Positions 1-7,678 of a stretch of DNA of 64,000 bases are shown here, one piece after another. The notes beneath the pieces were generated by a model, which had not been told where the DNA came from, did not search any database, and worked only from the letters and a program-made list of their open reading frames with translations. Position 1 is the first letter of the stretch; each line of letters starts with the position of its first letter. The DNA is from Bacteroidales bacterium (GTDB lineage Bacteria; Bacteroidota; Bacteroidia; Bacteroidales; Marinifilaceae), in NCBI GenBank assembly GCA_015061245.1, contig SUWY01000005.1:1-64000 (forward strand). Direction: 5' to 3'. Both the position numbers and the translations under genes were made by a program.

Positions 1-77
1 CATAGTGGTAAAATTCTAAAGGTTTTTGCAATATTAGGAAATATATTTTATAGCTACAAATATCTATTAGAGAAATA

Positions 78-105
78 TAAAAAGAGGTCACAGTGGTGTG
101 ACCCC
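78..105 (-). terminator. intrinsic terminator of the NVEALA/propeller operon
   Basis: Read on the minus strand, a 7-bp perfect stem (86-92 with 97-103, loop GTGG on the plus strand) lies directly after the stop codon at 112 and is followed by a CTCTTTTTAT tract. This is a standard intrinsic terminator ending the leftmost minus-strand operon. Bases 1-77 show no gene. Confidence 0.8.
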
Positions 106-111
106 TTTACA

Positions 112-633
112 TTACTTAGTTACCTGATTCATATATAAATCCAATAGAGCCTCGTTATAGAGAGGAGAACCTACTCCTATTACATTGTTACAGCTATCCA
201 CCAAGCAAGTTTGGAAACCGGAAATCAGAGGTATATCATTATCTCTTGCAAATAGTCCCAAACTATCATACATAATGGGATAATTGAAACGATGTATCCT
301 ACTCAATTTTAAAATATTATCGATATCCTTACTCCATATTATAAAGCAGACTTTTACCTCTTGATTTAACGTGTCCAAACCACGTTGCAACTTTCCCCAA
401 TCAAAGAGGTGCAATTTACACTCTTCACAGCCCGAAGTGTCAATGTAATTTATAATCTTAAACTCGGCATTATTGAAGTACTCTTTCGTGTATGAGGTTC
501 CATTTGCAAGAAAGATAATTGAATCGGAAATATTGAGATTCTGCCCCAAAAGTTCTTTTACCTTATGGTCAATGGTGTTACTATTGCAACCCAACATTAG
601 AGTTGCAACCACATAGAAAAGTATGTTTTTCAT
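112..633 (-). CDS. thioredoxin-like lipoprotein
   Basis: The 173-residue product has a short hydrophobic leader ending in a lipobox (LMLGC, Cys16), so it is probably a periplasmic or outer-membrane lipoprotein. A CEEC motif (Cys69 and Cys72) follows a beta-strand-like FKIINYID stretch, which is the layout of TlpA/thioredoxin-like redox proteins. The active-site signature is not a classical WCGPC, so function is inferred. It begins 4 bases after the stop of the beta-propeller gene at 638 and ends just before a terminator, so it is the last gene of the NVEALA operon. Proteins like this often accompany NVEALA peptides and 6-bladed propellers in Bacteroidales. The substrate is unknown. Confidence 0.6.
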   Translation of the reverse strand: MKNILFYVVATLMLGCNSNTIDHKVKELLGQNLNISDSIIFLANGTSYTKEYFNNAEFKIINYIDTSGCEECKLHLFDWGKLQRGLDTLNQEVKVCFIIWSKDIDNILKLSRIHRFNYPIMYDSLGLFARDNDIPLISGFQTCLVDSCNNVIGVGSPLYNEALLDLYMNQVTK

Positions 634-637
634 ATAT

Positions 638-1912
638 CTATCTCTCCTTCATGACAACTATTACAGGGTTGGCATCATCGTCCATATCCTGTAAATTCAA
701 GTAGTTTAACTCCTCCGTAGGAAGAAGTTTTATCAAAGAGTAGTTTACCGCAGCATATATAATTCCATCTGCATAGGTAGACTTGGTCATATCACCCCAT
801 GGCAAATTACATGCCTGACATATTTCAGGATTAAATTTGTCAATCTGATAGATATTCGACAAAAGCACCTGAACATCACTGGCAGAGTAACTATACCGCA
901 TTGGCACAACATCGTTCCCTAAGTTTACTTCGAAATAGAGTGCGCTATCGGTTACAAGAAAATCATTTTCAAAATAGCTTACATTTGTACCATGGAACTG
1001 CGACATAAACTTTTCATAATCACCTCCACACAACTCCATCAAGTTATTAGGCAAAGTTGTCAGTCCATTAAAATTGATATTAAAACGGGCTGTAACTCTC
1101 TCATCATTTAGTTCATATATCGTATCAGAGAACTGCGGGTGATAAAATATTGAATTTCCAACACATCGCATATTTGTTCCGGATGGAATGTAATTCATTA
1201 CAAGCGGATTATGGTCAAACATTCCTTTGACATTGGCGCAAATACTATCAAGAGATAACAGGTTATATCCATTAATCGTAGATACTCCCGAGTTTACAGT
1301 CATATTACTACACCATAACGTGGTATCATGTTGTAGTAATTCACAACGTAAAAACCTTAATGGCACTGCTCTGCTATAAATAAATTTACCATCTTTTCCA
1401 TACGCCAAGAACTTATGACTAAACTGATCCCAAACAACTATATGTTTGGCTTGTGAATCGTAGTATATATCGGTAGGTTCTATGTACTCCTCCGGGCCAC
1501 GACCTGCATACCCTATGGTTGCTATATATTTTCCATTGCTATCAAAAGCATAGATACTCTTACCCATATCCCTATCCAATATAAAGATAGTACTGTCAGA
1601 ATAGATTATCTTATCAACTCCACCTATTAAAACATTACGTTTTGTTTCGAGTTTTATGGCTTTAACCAACTCAAAATGGTGAAAAGCATCGATAGCCATA
1701 AGGTTATCGGGATCAATGGTTATATTCATACACTCCTCATCACTGCTATTTAAAGCCATTGCACTCGATGTTCCAATCTCATCTACCCCTGAGAAATAGT
1801 GTTGTAACTCCGAATCTCTATCTATACTATTTCCGGCTCGATCTCCTTTTGAGTTACACCCTACAACCATTAAGCATGACAATAGGGCCCATATTGTCAA
1901 ATATTGTCTCAT
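638..1912 (-). CDS. 6-bladed beta-propeller lipoprotein
   Basis: A 424-residue lipoprotein with lipobox MVVGC (Cys19). The body has repeated strands of the type IFILDRD..KSIYAFDSNGKYIATIG followed by a G-R-G-P-E-E-Y segment. That G.GPGEY-like motif is characteristic of the Bacteroidales 6-bladed beta-propeller family (DUF5128/NHL-like). These proteins are surface or periplasmic lipoproteins of unknown ligand, frequently encoded beside NVEALA peptides. The gene sits between the NVEALA gene, from which it is separated by a hairpin-plus-U-tract, and the thioredoxin-like lipoprotein 4 bases downstream. Family assignment is firm; the role is not. Confidence 0.8.
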   Translation of the reverse strand: MRQYLTIWALLSCLMVVGCNSKGDRAGNSIDRDSELQHYFSGVDEIGTSSAMALNSSDEECMNITIDPDNLMAIDAFHHFELVKAIKLETKRNVLIGGVDKIIYSDSTIFILDRDMGKSIYAFDSNGKYIATIGYAGRGPEEYIEPTDIYYDSQAKHIVVWDQFSHKFLAYGKDGKFIYSRAVPLRFLRCELLQHDTTLWCSNMTVNSGVSTINGYNLLSLDSICANVKGMFDHNPLVMNYIPSGTNMRCVGNSIFYHPQFSDTIYELNDERVTARFNINFNGLTTLPNNLMELCGGDYEKFMSQFHGTNVSYFENDFLVTDSALYFEVNLGNDVVPMRYSYSASDVQVLLSNIYQIDKFNPEICQACNLPWGDMTKSTYADGIIYAAVNYSLIKLLPTEELNYLNLQDMDDDANPVIVVMKER

Positions 1913-1928
1913 ATAAATATCGTTAAGT

Positions 1929-1956
1929 TAAAAAAGGGTGATTAAATAATCACCCC
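1929..1956 (-). terminator. intergenic terminator between NVEALA and propeller genes
   Basis: On the minus strand, GGGTGATT-ATTT-AATCACCC (1936-1943 with 1948-1955) is followed immediately by TTTTTT. It lies after the NVEALA stop codon (1979) and before the propeller start (1912). It may give partial termination, so that the peptide mRNA is in excess over the downstream genes. Confidence 0.75.
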
Positions 1957-1978
1957 AACAAAGTTAACCAATATTGTA

Positions 1979-2353
1979 TCAACGGCAATCATTTGAAGCA
2001 CATAAACTTCTTCCGTCGTAACAATAAGATTTTCTTCCATTTTCGTAAGTTACAGTTGTTGTTGTAGAGCTGTAAGGAGTTCCGGTATAACCTACGGTAC
2101 CATACTTAATTGTATTAAAGTTGTAGTTCAAGGTTCCGGAAGAGACCGTTGTTTGACGAGTCTTCTCTACTTTACACTCTGTCCACATCTTATGCCAAAG
2201 AAATGTATTCCAAAAGCTTTCGCCCGAGGAGATTGCCTCTACATTCTCGGAAAAGATTCCACCGTTACTCTCAATACGAGGAATTGCAACTGCAATACCT
2301 ACCAGGAACATCATTACCAATGTTGCCCCTACCTTCATTTTTAATCTCTTCAT
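1979..2353 (-). CDS. NVEALA-family exported peptide
   Basis: A 124-residue small protein. It has a basic N-terminus (MKRLKMKVG), a hydrophobic segment at about residues 9-24, then the motif NVEAI at residues 37-41, which matches the NVEALA motif that defines this Bacteroidetes family and is thought to mark leader cleavage. The remainder is Thr/Tyr/Ser-rich with four cysteines (one near residue 59 and three near the C-terminus), suggesting a small secreted disulfide-stabilised product. It leads the operon with a beta-propeller and a thioredoxin-like lipoprotein. The role of NVEALA proteins is unknown; a secreted signal, toxin or adhesive peptide is possible, and none of these is shown here. 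Confidence 0.8.
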   Translation of the reverse strand: MKRLKMKVGATLVMMFLVGIAVAIPRIESNGGIFSENVEAISSGESFWNTFLWHKMWTECKVEKTRQTTVSSGTLNYNFNTIKYGTVGYTGTPYSSTTTTVTYENGRKSYCYDGRSLCASNDCR

Positions 2354-2401
2354 TTGTTCTCTGTTTTAGTTTAACAAAATATTTTATCTGTGGCCACGAT
2401 G

Positions 2402-2434
2402 CAAACATAATAAATTTATTTTTAACTTTGCAAC
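2402..2434 (-). promoter_or_regulatory. promoter-like element for the NVEALA operon
   Basis: Minus-strand TATGTTTG (2409-2402) fits the Bacteroidales -7 box TAnnTTTG, with a GTTG -33 element at 2434-2431 and a 21-base spacer. It overlaps the divergent plus-strand candidate at 2423-2430. Confidence 0.5.
2423..2430 (+). promoter_or_regulatory. -7 promoter element upstream of the DUF1573 gene
   Basis: TAACTTTG matches the Bacteroidales -7 consensus TAnnTTTG and lies 28 bases before the ATG at 2459. No good -33 box is seen at the expected distance. Confidence 0.45.
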
Positions 2435-2458
2435 ATAATATTATTTTTTTTAATTGTC

Positions 2459-2899
2459 ATGACAAAAATTTTTAAAATAACATTGATCGTCATTACAGAG
2501 ATATTATACAGTGTCCTATTAACGCTCCTGCTAAATAATGACAACAGCTCTAATATCGAGTTGCAAAACATTGATATTGAAGGATGTATTGACTCTATGT
2601 CGATACATTTAGTAGAAACGATCGAATTCGGAAATATTGATTATGGGGCAAGTAAAAGGGCACGTATAAAACTTACCACTTTGAGCAATAGTTGTAGTAT
2701 TACAGAGATTCTTACCGAATGTTCATGCACAACATACACCATAGAGGAGTATAACTCTCCTCTACTAAAAGGTGATACACTGATTTTAAATATAGATATG
2801 CGTGGAGTTGAACGAGGTCTGCAAATACGCAGAGTTCATCTTTTCTCACACCCGGAAACAGAGCCTCACTCAATTACTCTTACAGCCAATGTTAAGTAA
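2459..2899 (+). CDS. DUF1573 domain protein
   Basis: A 146-residue protein with one N-terminal hydrophobic segment (about residues 5-27, membrane anchor or signal) and an Ig-like DUF1573 domain. The family pattern is visible: F-G-x-I-x-Y-G near residue 60, then ECSCTT, then a stretch ending in ITLTANVK. DUF1573 proteins are exported ASH/Ig-fold proteins of unknown role, common near NVEALA and propeller genes in Bacteroidales. It is divergent from the NVEALA operon with overlapping promoter-like elements. Its 3' end overlaps the opposing glycosyltransferase gene by 30 bp. Confidence 0.75.
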   Translation: MTKIFKITLIVITEILYSVLLTLLLNNDNSSNIELQNIDIEGCIDSMSIHLVETIEFGNIDYGASKRARIKLTTLSNSCSITEILTECSCTTYTIEEYNSPLLKGDTLILNIDMRGVERGLQIRRVHLFSHPETEPHSITLTANVK

Positions 2900-3799
2900 A
2901 CCCTTGGTTACACACCAACGGAAAAGTACAAGCATATTGGCTTTGGCCGGTTTAAAGGTCAACATATACCTAAACCAAAGTATAACGGTCGCTCCCCATT
3001 TTGCCGCCTCCACTACAACTCTTTCAGCGTAAGAGTTACCTTGCAATTTTGAACGATAACGCTCACTTTGTCCGGTTCCAACACCTTGACGCTTAATAAA
3101 CTCTGTGGTAGTTCGCTCCTCCGGCACCAAGTGATAAACAACAATAGAAGGATCATAATCTATGGCCTCGCCCGCATCAAAAATTCTAAATGCTATATCC
3201 TTCTCTTCGCCACCGACGAGGATTCTACCAACTCTACCCAAACCTACATCGAACATTCCGCACTTCTCAAAGATAGTACGTCGGAATGTCATATTGGAAC
3301 CTCTTGGGTATCGGCGGTTTTTCTTCGCCATTCTATACCCTTTGAGCGAGGGCTGAAAATAGCCTAACAACGAGTTCATATATGGATTCTCCCAGGCAGG
3401 CACTCTTCCCATATATTGAAGCAGTATGGGGCCTCCAACCTCAGCCACCTCAGGGTGTTGATCAAGATAGGCGGTTGCATGCTCTGCGTAATCCGGAGTT
3501 AAAAGGGCATCATCGTCGGCAAAGGTGATATATTCGCCCTGACTCTCAACAATTCCTCGGTTACGACCATACGATAATCCCTGATTGGTCTCTACATAGT
3601 ATGAACATTGAACATCAGGATGCTCCTTAATAAAATTCAAACACAACTCTTCAGTTCTATCGGTACTATTATTGTTCACCAATATCACCTCATATTTGGT
3701 TCTATCCATAGTTTGGGCCAAAATAGAATCAAATAGGCCCGGTAAAAAACGTTCACGGTTATACGTACTAATTACTATTGAGAATTTTATTGCACCCAT
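2870..3799 (-). CDS. glycosyltransferase family 2
   Basis: About 309 residues from the ATG at 3799; an in-frame TTG at 3808 is a less likely start. The N-terminus FSIVISTYNRERFLPGL is a GT2 nucleotide-binding strand. A VNNNSTDRTEE motif, then FADDDALL (DXD-like metal/nucleotide site) and GGEEKDIAFR (catalytic ED region) follow in order. It probably transfers a sugar from an NDP-sugar to a surface glycan in the cytoplasm. The C-terminal hydrophobic stretch may associate with the membrane. It ends inside the opposing DUF1573 gene (30-bp tail-to-tail overlap). Donor and acceptor are unknown. Confidence 0.85.
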   Translation of the reverse strand: MGAIKFSIVISTYNRERFLPGLFDSILAQTMDRTKYEVILVNNNSTDRTEELCLNFIKEHPDVQCSYYVETNQGLSYGRNRGIVESQGEYITFADDDALLTPDYAEHATAYLDQHPEVAEVGGPILLQYMGRVPAWENPYMNSLLGYFQPSLKGYRMAKKNRRYPRGSNMTFRRTIFEKCGMFDVGLGRVGRILVGGEEKDIAFRIFDAGEAIDYDPSIVVYHLVPEERTTTEFIKRQGVGTGQSERYRSKLQGNSYAERVVVEAAKWGATVILWFRYMLTFKPAKANMLVLFRWCVTKGLLNIGCKSN

Positions 3800-3856
3800 A
3801 ATATCCAATTTTTAGATTCAAATCAAATTTAGGCTACAAAAGTGGGGAAAATAATT

Positions 3857-3864
3857 TATCTTTG
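3857..3864 (+). promoter_or_regulatory. -7 promoter element upstream of the GT4 gene
   Basis: TATCTTTG matches TAnnTTTG and lies 29 bases upstream of the ATG at 3894, in the divergent gap between two glycosyltransferase genes. The -33 box is not clear. Confidence 0.5.
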
Positions 3865-3893
3865 AAAGTTTTTTATAGCAAAACAAAAAGAAG

Positions 3894-5024
3894 ATGAAGA
3901 TAATCATTATGGGAACTGCACACCCATTTCGCGGAGGGTTGGCAGCATTCAATGAGAGGTTGGCAAAACAGTTTATAAATGAGGGGCATGATGTAGAGAT
4001 TTATAATTTTACCCTTCAATACCCCTCTATTCTCTTTCCCGGGAAAACCCAATATACCGATGAGCCTGCACCAGAGAAACTTACAATTAAACGTAAAGTA
4101 AACTCTGTAAATCCCTTTAATTGGCTAAAAGTTGGAAAAGAGTTACGGGCAATGGCTCCCGATATTTTGATTGTTAAGTTTTGGCTTCCATTTATGGGTC
4201 CTGCATTTGGAACTATATGCCGAGAGGTTAAAAAGAGTGGCAAAACAAAGATTATCTGTATTGCCGACAATATAATTCCGCATGAGCATCGTCCGGGCGA
4301 TATGCTCTTTACAAAATACTTTTCAAAGGCTATCGATGGCTGGATTGGCATGTCAAAAGAGGTTTATAACGATGTTCTTAAAGTTGTTGCCAAGCCTAAA
4401 AGGGCACTGGTTCCCCACCCTGTTTTTGATAACTATGGGCAGGTTATCTCACGCGAAGAGGCATTAAAGAATTTAGAGCTTGAAGATAAATACAAATATC
4501 TGCTATTCTTCGGTTTCATTCGTGGATATAAGGGATTGGATTTACTTTTGAAAGCAATGGCTGAGCCGGAATTGGCAAAGATGGATAACGTTAAGCTGAT
4601 TATTGCCGGTGAATTCTATGGCGATAGCGCACCCTACTTCAAGCTTATATCAGACCTGAATCTGGAGACAAGAGTCGTGCTTAGAACAGACTATATTCCA
4701 AACGAGGCAATCAATAGTTATTTCTGTGCCTCAGATTTGATTGTACAACCATACAAGACTGCAACCCAAAGCGGAGTTACCCAAATAGGATACCACTTTG
4801 GAAAGCCTATGCTGGTTACAAATGTAGGCGGCCTGCCGGAAATAATTGGAGATAAAGTATCGGGTTATGTTGTAGAACCAAACGAGAAATCCATTGCCCA
4901 AGCAATAGCTGACTTTTACAACAACAACCGATATGACAGCTTTGCAGCTGCAACTCTTGAACGAAAGAAAGATTTTGAGTGGGACAAGTTGACCCAGGCT
5001 ATCATTAACCTTTCAAAAGCATAA
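3894..5024 (+). CDS. glycosyltransferase family 4
   Basis: 376 residues with the two-Rossmann GT-B layout. The N-terminal domain begins MKIIIMGTAHPFRGGLA with the donor/acceptor glycine loop. The C-terminal domain carries LLFFGFIRGYKGLD, IIAGEFYG and the family motif around VVQPYKTATQSGVTQIG (E-x7-E region variant). It probably adds a sugar to a lipid-linked or surface polysaccharide precursor. It is the only plus-strand gene of the glycan region, and its last 20 bp overlap the end of the opposing GT2 gene. The specific linkage cannot be read from sequence. Confidence 0.85.
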   Translation: MKIIIMGTAHPFRGGLAAFNERLAKQFINEGHDVEIYNFTLQYPSILFPGKTQYTDEPAPEKLTIKRKVNSVNPFNWLKVGKELRAMAPDILIVKFWLPFMGPAFGTICREVKKSGKTKIICIADNIIPHEHRPGDMLFTKYFSKAIDGWIGMSKEVYNDVLKVVAKPKRALVPHPVFDNYGQVISREEALKNLELEDKYKYLLFFGFIRGYKGLDLLLKAMAEPELAKMDNVKLIIAGEFYGDSAPYFKLISDLNLETRVVLRTDYIPNEAINSYFCASDLIVQPYKTATQSGVTQIGYHFGKPMLVTNVGGLPEIIGDKVSGYVVEPNEKSIAQAIADFYNNNRYDSFAAATLERKKDFEWDKLTQAIINLSKA

Positions 5025-6012
5025 AAAGCAGACGAGACACTCTCCACAATACAACAGGATGCATTGTAAAGAATTTTGGGAAGAGGGCTCTTAACAGCTC
5101 TCTTTTTCTTACGCAATAACGAATCCAACGGTACCAAACAAAGGCATGAAACTCATTTCGTGGATATACCTTTGAATTATTATTCTGCTCTATAAGGCGC
5201 TTTAACCAATCCATACACTCACCTCTCCACTCACCCCAAGGAGTGTTTTCGGGATACCTGAGCGAACCTATATCATCATGAATAGCCAAATACTTTTCTG
5301 CCTCCTTATCGATATGTATCAATTGACGCAACTTTATAGCTCGACCGTTATCTATTAAAAGTTGCTCTTTGCTCTTACTGATATTGGTTCCATGTATTCT
5401 GTACTGTACCAGAAATTCCGGAATATTGTGCAACCGGGTTATCTCTGAAAGACGCACCCAATAGTCATAATCCTCGCACACCAATAGTTCTCCGTTATAG
5501 CGATACTTCTCTATAAATTCTGATCTTACCATTACAGATGGTTGTACCATAGAGTTTTGGAAGATCATACTTATTCTGATATCAATATCATCTATCGGAT
5601 GCATAATCTTTCCAAATGGAACTGTACGCTCATCCACCTTTCGTGCCCAGGTTCCGCACATTCCACACTCAGGGTGTGCCTCCATATAGGCAACCTGTTT
5701 GGCAACCTTTCCAGGCAACATATTATCGTCGCAATCCTGAGTTATGAAATACTTTCCTTTTATTCTGTCCAGCAGATTGTTACGCGATATTGCAATACCA
5801 GAATTAACCTCATTGCGAATTGTCTTTATGCGTGAGTCCTCGCCCATTAACCGCTCTATAATCTCGGCAGTTGTATCGGTCGATGCATCGTTGCATATCA
5901 ACAACTCTATATTTTTATAACTCTGCGACAAAACACTACGAATCGACTCCTCCATATAGGCCGCACCGTTATAAATCGGCATAATAACTGATACTAAGGG
6001 CATCTTATCCAT
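5005..6012 (-). CDS. glycosyltransferase family 2
   Basis: About 335 residues from ATG 6012, which sits 4 bases after the licD stop; a TTG at 6036 and an ATG at 6003 are alternatives. The start PLVSVIMPIYNGAAYMEESI is a textbook GT2 N-terminus, followed by CNDASTDTTAE and ITQDCDDNMLPG (DXD-like). The central part reads CEDYDYWVRL, the conserved ED-x-W motif of this subfamily. It is the last gene of the frr-to-GT2 operon, so it likely acts on the same glycan as the neighbouring LicD, flippase and cytidylyltransferase. Sugar specificity is unknown. Confidence 0.85.
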   Translation of the reverse strand: MDKMPLVSVIMPIYNGAAYMEESIRSVLSQSYKNIELLICNDASTDTTAEIIERLMGEDSRIKTIRNEVNSGIAISRNNLLDRIKGKYFITQDCDDNMLPGKVAKQVAYMEAHPECGMCGTWARKVDERTVPFGKIMHPIDDIDIRISMIFQNSMVQPSVMVRSEFIEKYRYNGELLVCEDYDYWVRLSEITRLHNIPEFLVQYRIHGTNISKSKEQLLIDNGRAIKLRQLIHIDKEAEKYLAIHDDIGSLRYPENTPWGEWRGECMDWLKRLIEQNNNSKVYPRNEFHAFVWYRWIRYCVRKRELLRALFPKFFTMHPVVLWRVSRLLFMLLKG

Positions 6013-6016
6013 TACC

Positions 6017-6838
6017 TCACTTTTTATAGTTAACAATCAAACTTATGGCATGAGCCTCACGCTCCTCTACAGGTGGCAGAGTCATGTAGTCTCCAAACAT
6101 TGTGGTCAATATCCCATCAGGGTTATTAGGTCCCCAAAAGGTTGTATCGGCAAACTCTATTCGCTTTAACGGATAGACATCATCTTTTTTAAAGACGTTT
6201 GTCTTGAACCAGTACAAATCATATCCCGGCATCAGGCAGAAATTCTCTTTCAAGCGAGGTTCATTTCGCTCTATACGCTTGTATGCAAACTTCAAATATA
6301 TCTTTATACCTATGCGAGCTACTATATCAAACGGTTTTATTAACAGACCATGAATAAAGTTCTTTGCTCTCTTTTTGGTATATCTCTGCATAAAAACGAA
6401 TCTCTTCCAGAAACGAATATCACTTTGTAACTCAGTCTCATTGGTAGAGTGCTTATCAAAGGGGAAGATATCGACATAGATTCCCGACATACCTTTGTCA
6501 TTCTCATGCCCGGGCTCAATAAACAGGCTACCCAAATCTCGAACCTTGCAAGGGACATGCATCATTCTATAGTATGGATCTGTTTCGCGAGTTTGAAGCG
6601 CCATTCCTTCAGGAAGTTCAGTTAAAGCTACCCTCTTAAATTTTTCATAATCCTCACGAACCATAGCAATGTCCATATCATCATCCCAAGGGATAAAACC
6701 TTTATGACGAACTGCACCCAACAAGGTTCCTGAGATTAAGAAATACTCTATATTGTGCTTTAAACACAACTCATCTATTGCCTTTAGGAGCTTTAACATT
6801 ACTCCTTGTGCCTCTTTCAATTCGCTATCGCTTATCAT
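6017..6838 (-). CDS. LicD family phosphotransferase
   Basis: 273 residues. The LicD signature is complete: LISGTLLGAVRHKGFIPWDD followed by DMDIAM, with the acidic metal-binding residues of the nucleotidyltransferase-like fold near residues 50-60. LicD proteins transfer phosphocholine, ribitol-phosphate or similar groups from a CDP-activated donor to a glycan. Its start overlaps by 14 bp the end of a cytidylyltransferase gene that could make such a CDP donor, so the two probably work together. No choline kinase or uptake gene is nearby, so phosphocholine is not specifically supported. The product is likely a phosphodiester-decorated surface glycan. Confidence 0.85.
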   Translation of the reverse strand: MISDSELKEAQGVMLKLLKAIDELCLKHNIEYFLISGTLLGAVRHKGFIPWDDDMDIAMVREDYEKFKRVALTELPEGMALQTRETDPYYRMMHVPCKVRDLGSLFIEPGHENDKGMSGIYVDIFPFDKHSTNETELQSDIRFWKRFVFMQRYTKKRAKNFIHGLLIKPFDIVARIGIKIYLKFAYKRIERNEPRLKENFCLMPGYDLYWFKTNVFKKDDVYPLKRIEFADTTFWGPNNPDGILTTMFGDYMTLPPVEEREAHAISLIVNYKK

Positions 6839-7535
6839 ACCTTCTATCTAATATTCGCTCTATAAAATAGATATCATCGTAATATGTCAACTTCATATTC
6901 TCTTCACTACCCTGAACTATCTTTATCGGAACCTCCGGCATATAGTTCAATACAACTCCACAATCATCGGTTGCTTTGAAATTCTTATCCTTCAAAGCCC
7001 TATTATATGCCTCCTCAATTACCGACAATTTAAAACATTGAGGAGTTTGCGCCCTCATCAAAGAACTTCGTTCTGGAACCGACTTGATTACTCCTCCCTC
7101 TACATACAAGATTGTATCAACTGTCGGGATAGCCACTCCAACTGCATCATAACCACTCAACGCCTCTATCGCTAAATTTACTATCTCGTTGGTCACCATT
7201 GGACGCGCTGCATCGTGAAAAAGCAAGTAACAATCCTTCAAATGAGCATACTCCTTAATTGCAGCAAGACTTGAATCATAACGCTCCTTTCCGCCACATA
7301 TAACCTTATCAAGTTTATCCCAACTATTGCTATTCACAATCTGCATTGTCTGCTCTATATAGTCAGGATTGGCAACAATAACCATCCTTGTTATCAGATC
7401 ATTGCTCTGAAAAAGATCTGCAACATGTTCCAATACCGTCTTATCAGCAATTTTATAAAACTGCTTTGGCATTGGTAAACCGGTTCTACTTCCCCCTCCG
7501 GCTGCTAAGATTACGGCAATATACTCTTTCATCAT
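6825..7535 (-). CDS. IspD/TarI-type cytidylyltransferase
   Basis: 236 residues of the IspD/TarI family. Seen are the CTP-binding loop VILAAGGGSRTGLPMPKQF, FHDAARPMV, AIPTVDTI and ERSSLMRAQTPQCF. Enzymes of this family join CTP to MEP (IspD, isoprenoid pathway) or to ribitol-5-phosphate and similar alditol phosphates (TarI/Bcs1). The 14-bp overlap with licD and placement in a glycan operon favour a CDP-alditol role. No TarJ-like reductase is adjacent, and IspD function cannot be excluded from sequence alone. Its ATG shares one base with the stop of the displaced reading frame of the upstream glycosyltransferase (TAATG). Confidence 0.75.
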   Translation of the reverse strand: MMKEYIAVILAAGGGSRTGLPMPKQFYKIADKTVLEHVADLFQSNDLITRMVIVANPDYIEQTMQIVNSNSWDKLDKVICGGKERYDSSLAAIKEYAHLKDCYLLFHDAARPMVTNEIVNLAIEALSGYDAVGVAIPTVDTILYVEGGVIKSVPERSSLMRAQTPQCFKLSVIEEAYNRALKDKNFKATDDCGVVLNYMPEVPIKIVQGSEENMKLTYYDDIYFIERILDRRYDKR

Positions 7536-7678
7536 TAAAAATGTATTTCATTGGGGATCGTATCTTGATACTTCTCCCAAATTACCTTTACCATATCGTG
7601 CTTATCCTCGATATTCTTCCAATTTGAACCATTATTGGTATGCATCCAGCAATCATCAATATAGTCGACCGGATATCT
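7535..7678 (-). pseudogene. displaced C-terminal coding segment of the upstream glycosyltransferase
   Basis: In the minus frame ending with TAA at 7537-7535, 46 codons read openly, beginning RYPVDYIDDCWMH and continuing TNNGSNWKNIEDKH before ending IPNEIHF. This looks like real coding sequence and ends in a TAATG overlap with the cytidylyltransferase start, the spacing typical of this operon. The annotated upstream frame instead runs into a low-quality tail ending at 7588. The most economical reading is a single frameshift near 7676-7680 (AGAGA on the minus strand). Confidence 0.7.

Noticed and set aside
2149..2475. Plus-strand frames opposite the NVEALA gene
   Set aside because: They overlap a recognised peptide gene and its promoters and show no family features.
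6825..7535. Firm naming of the cytidylyltransferase as IspD
   Set aside because: Motifs do not separate IspD from TarI, and the LicD overlap points the other way, so no symbol was given.
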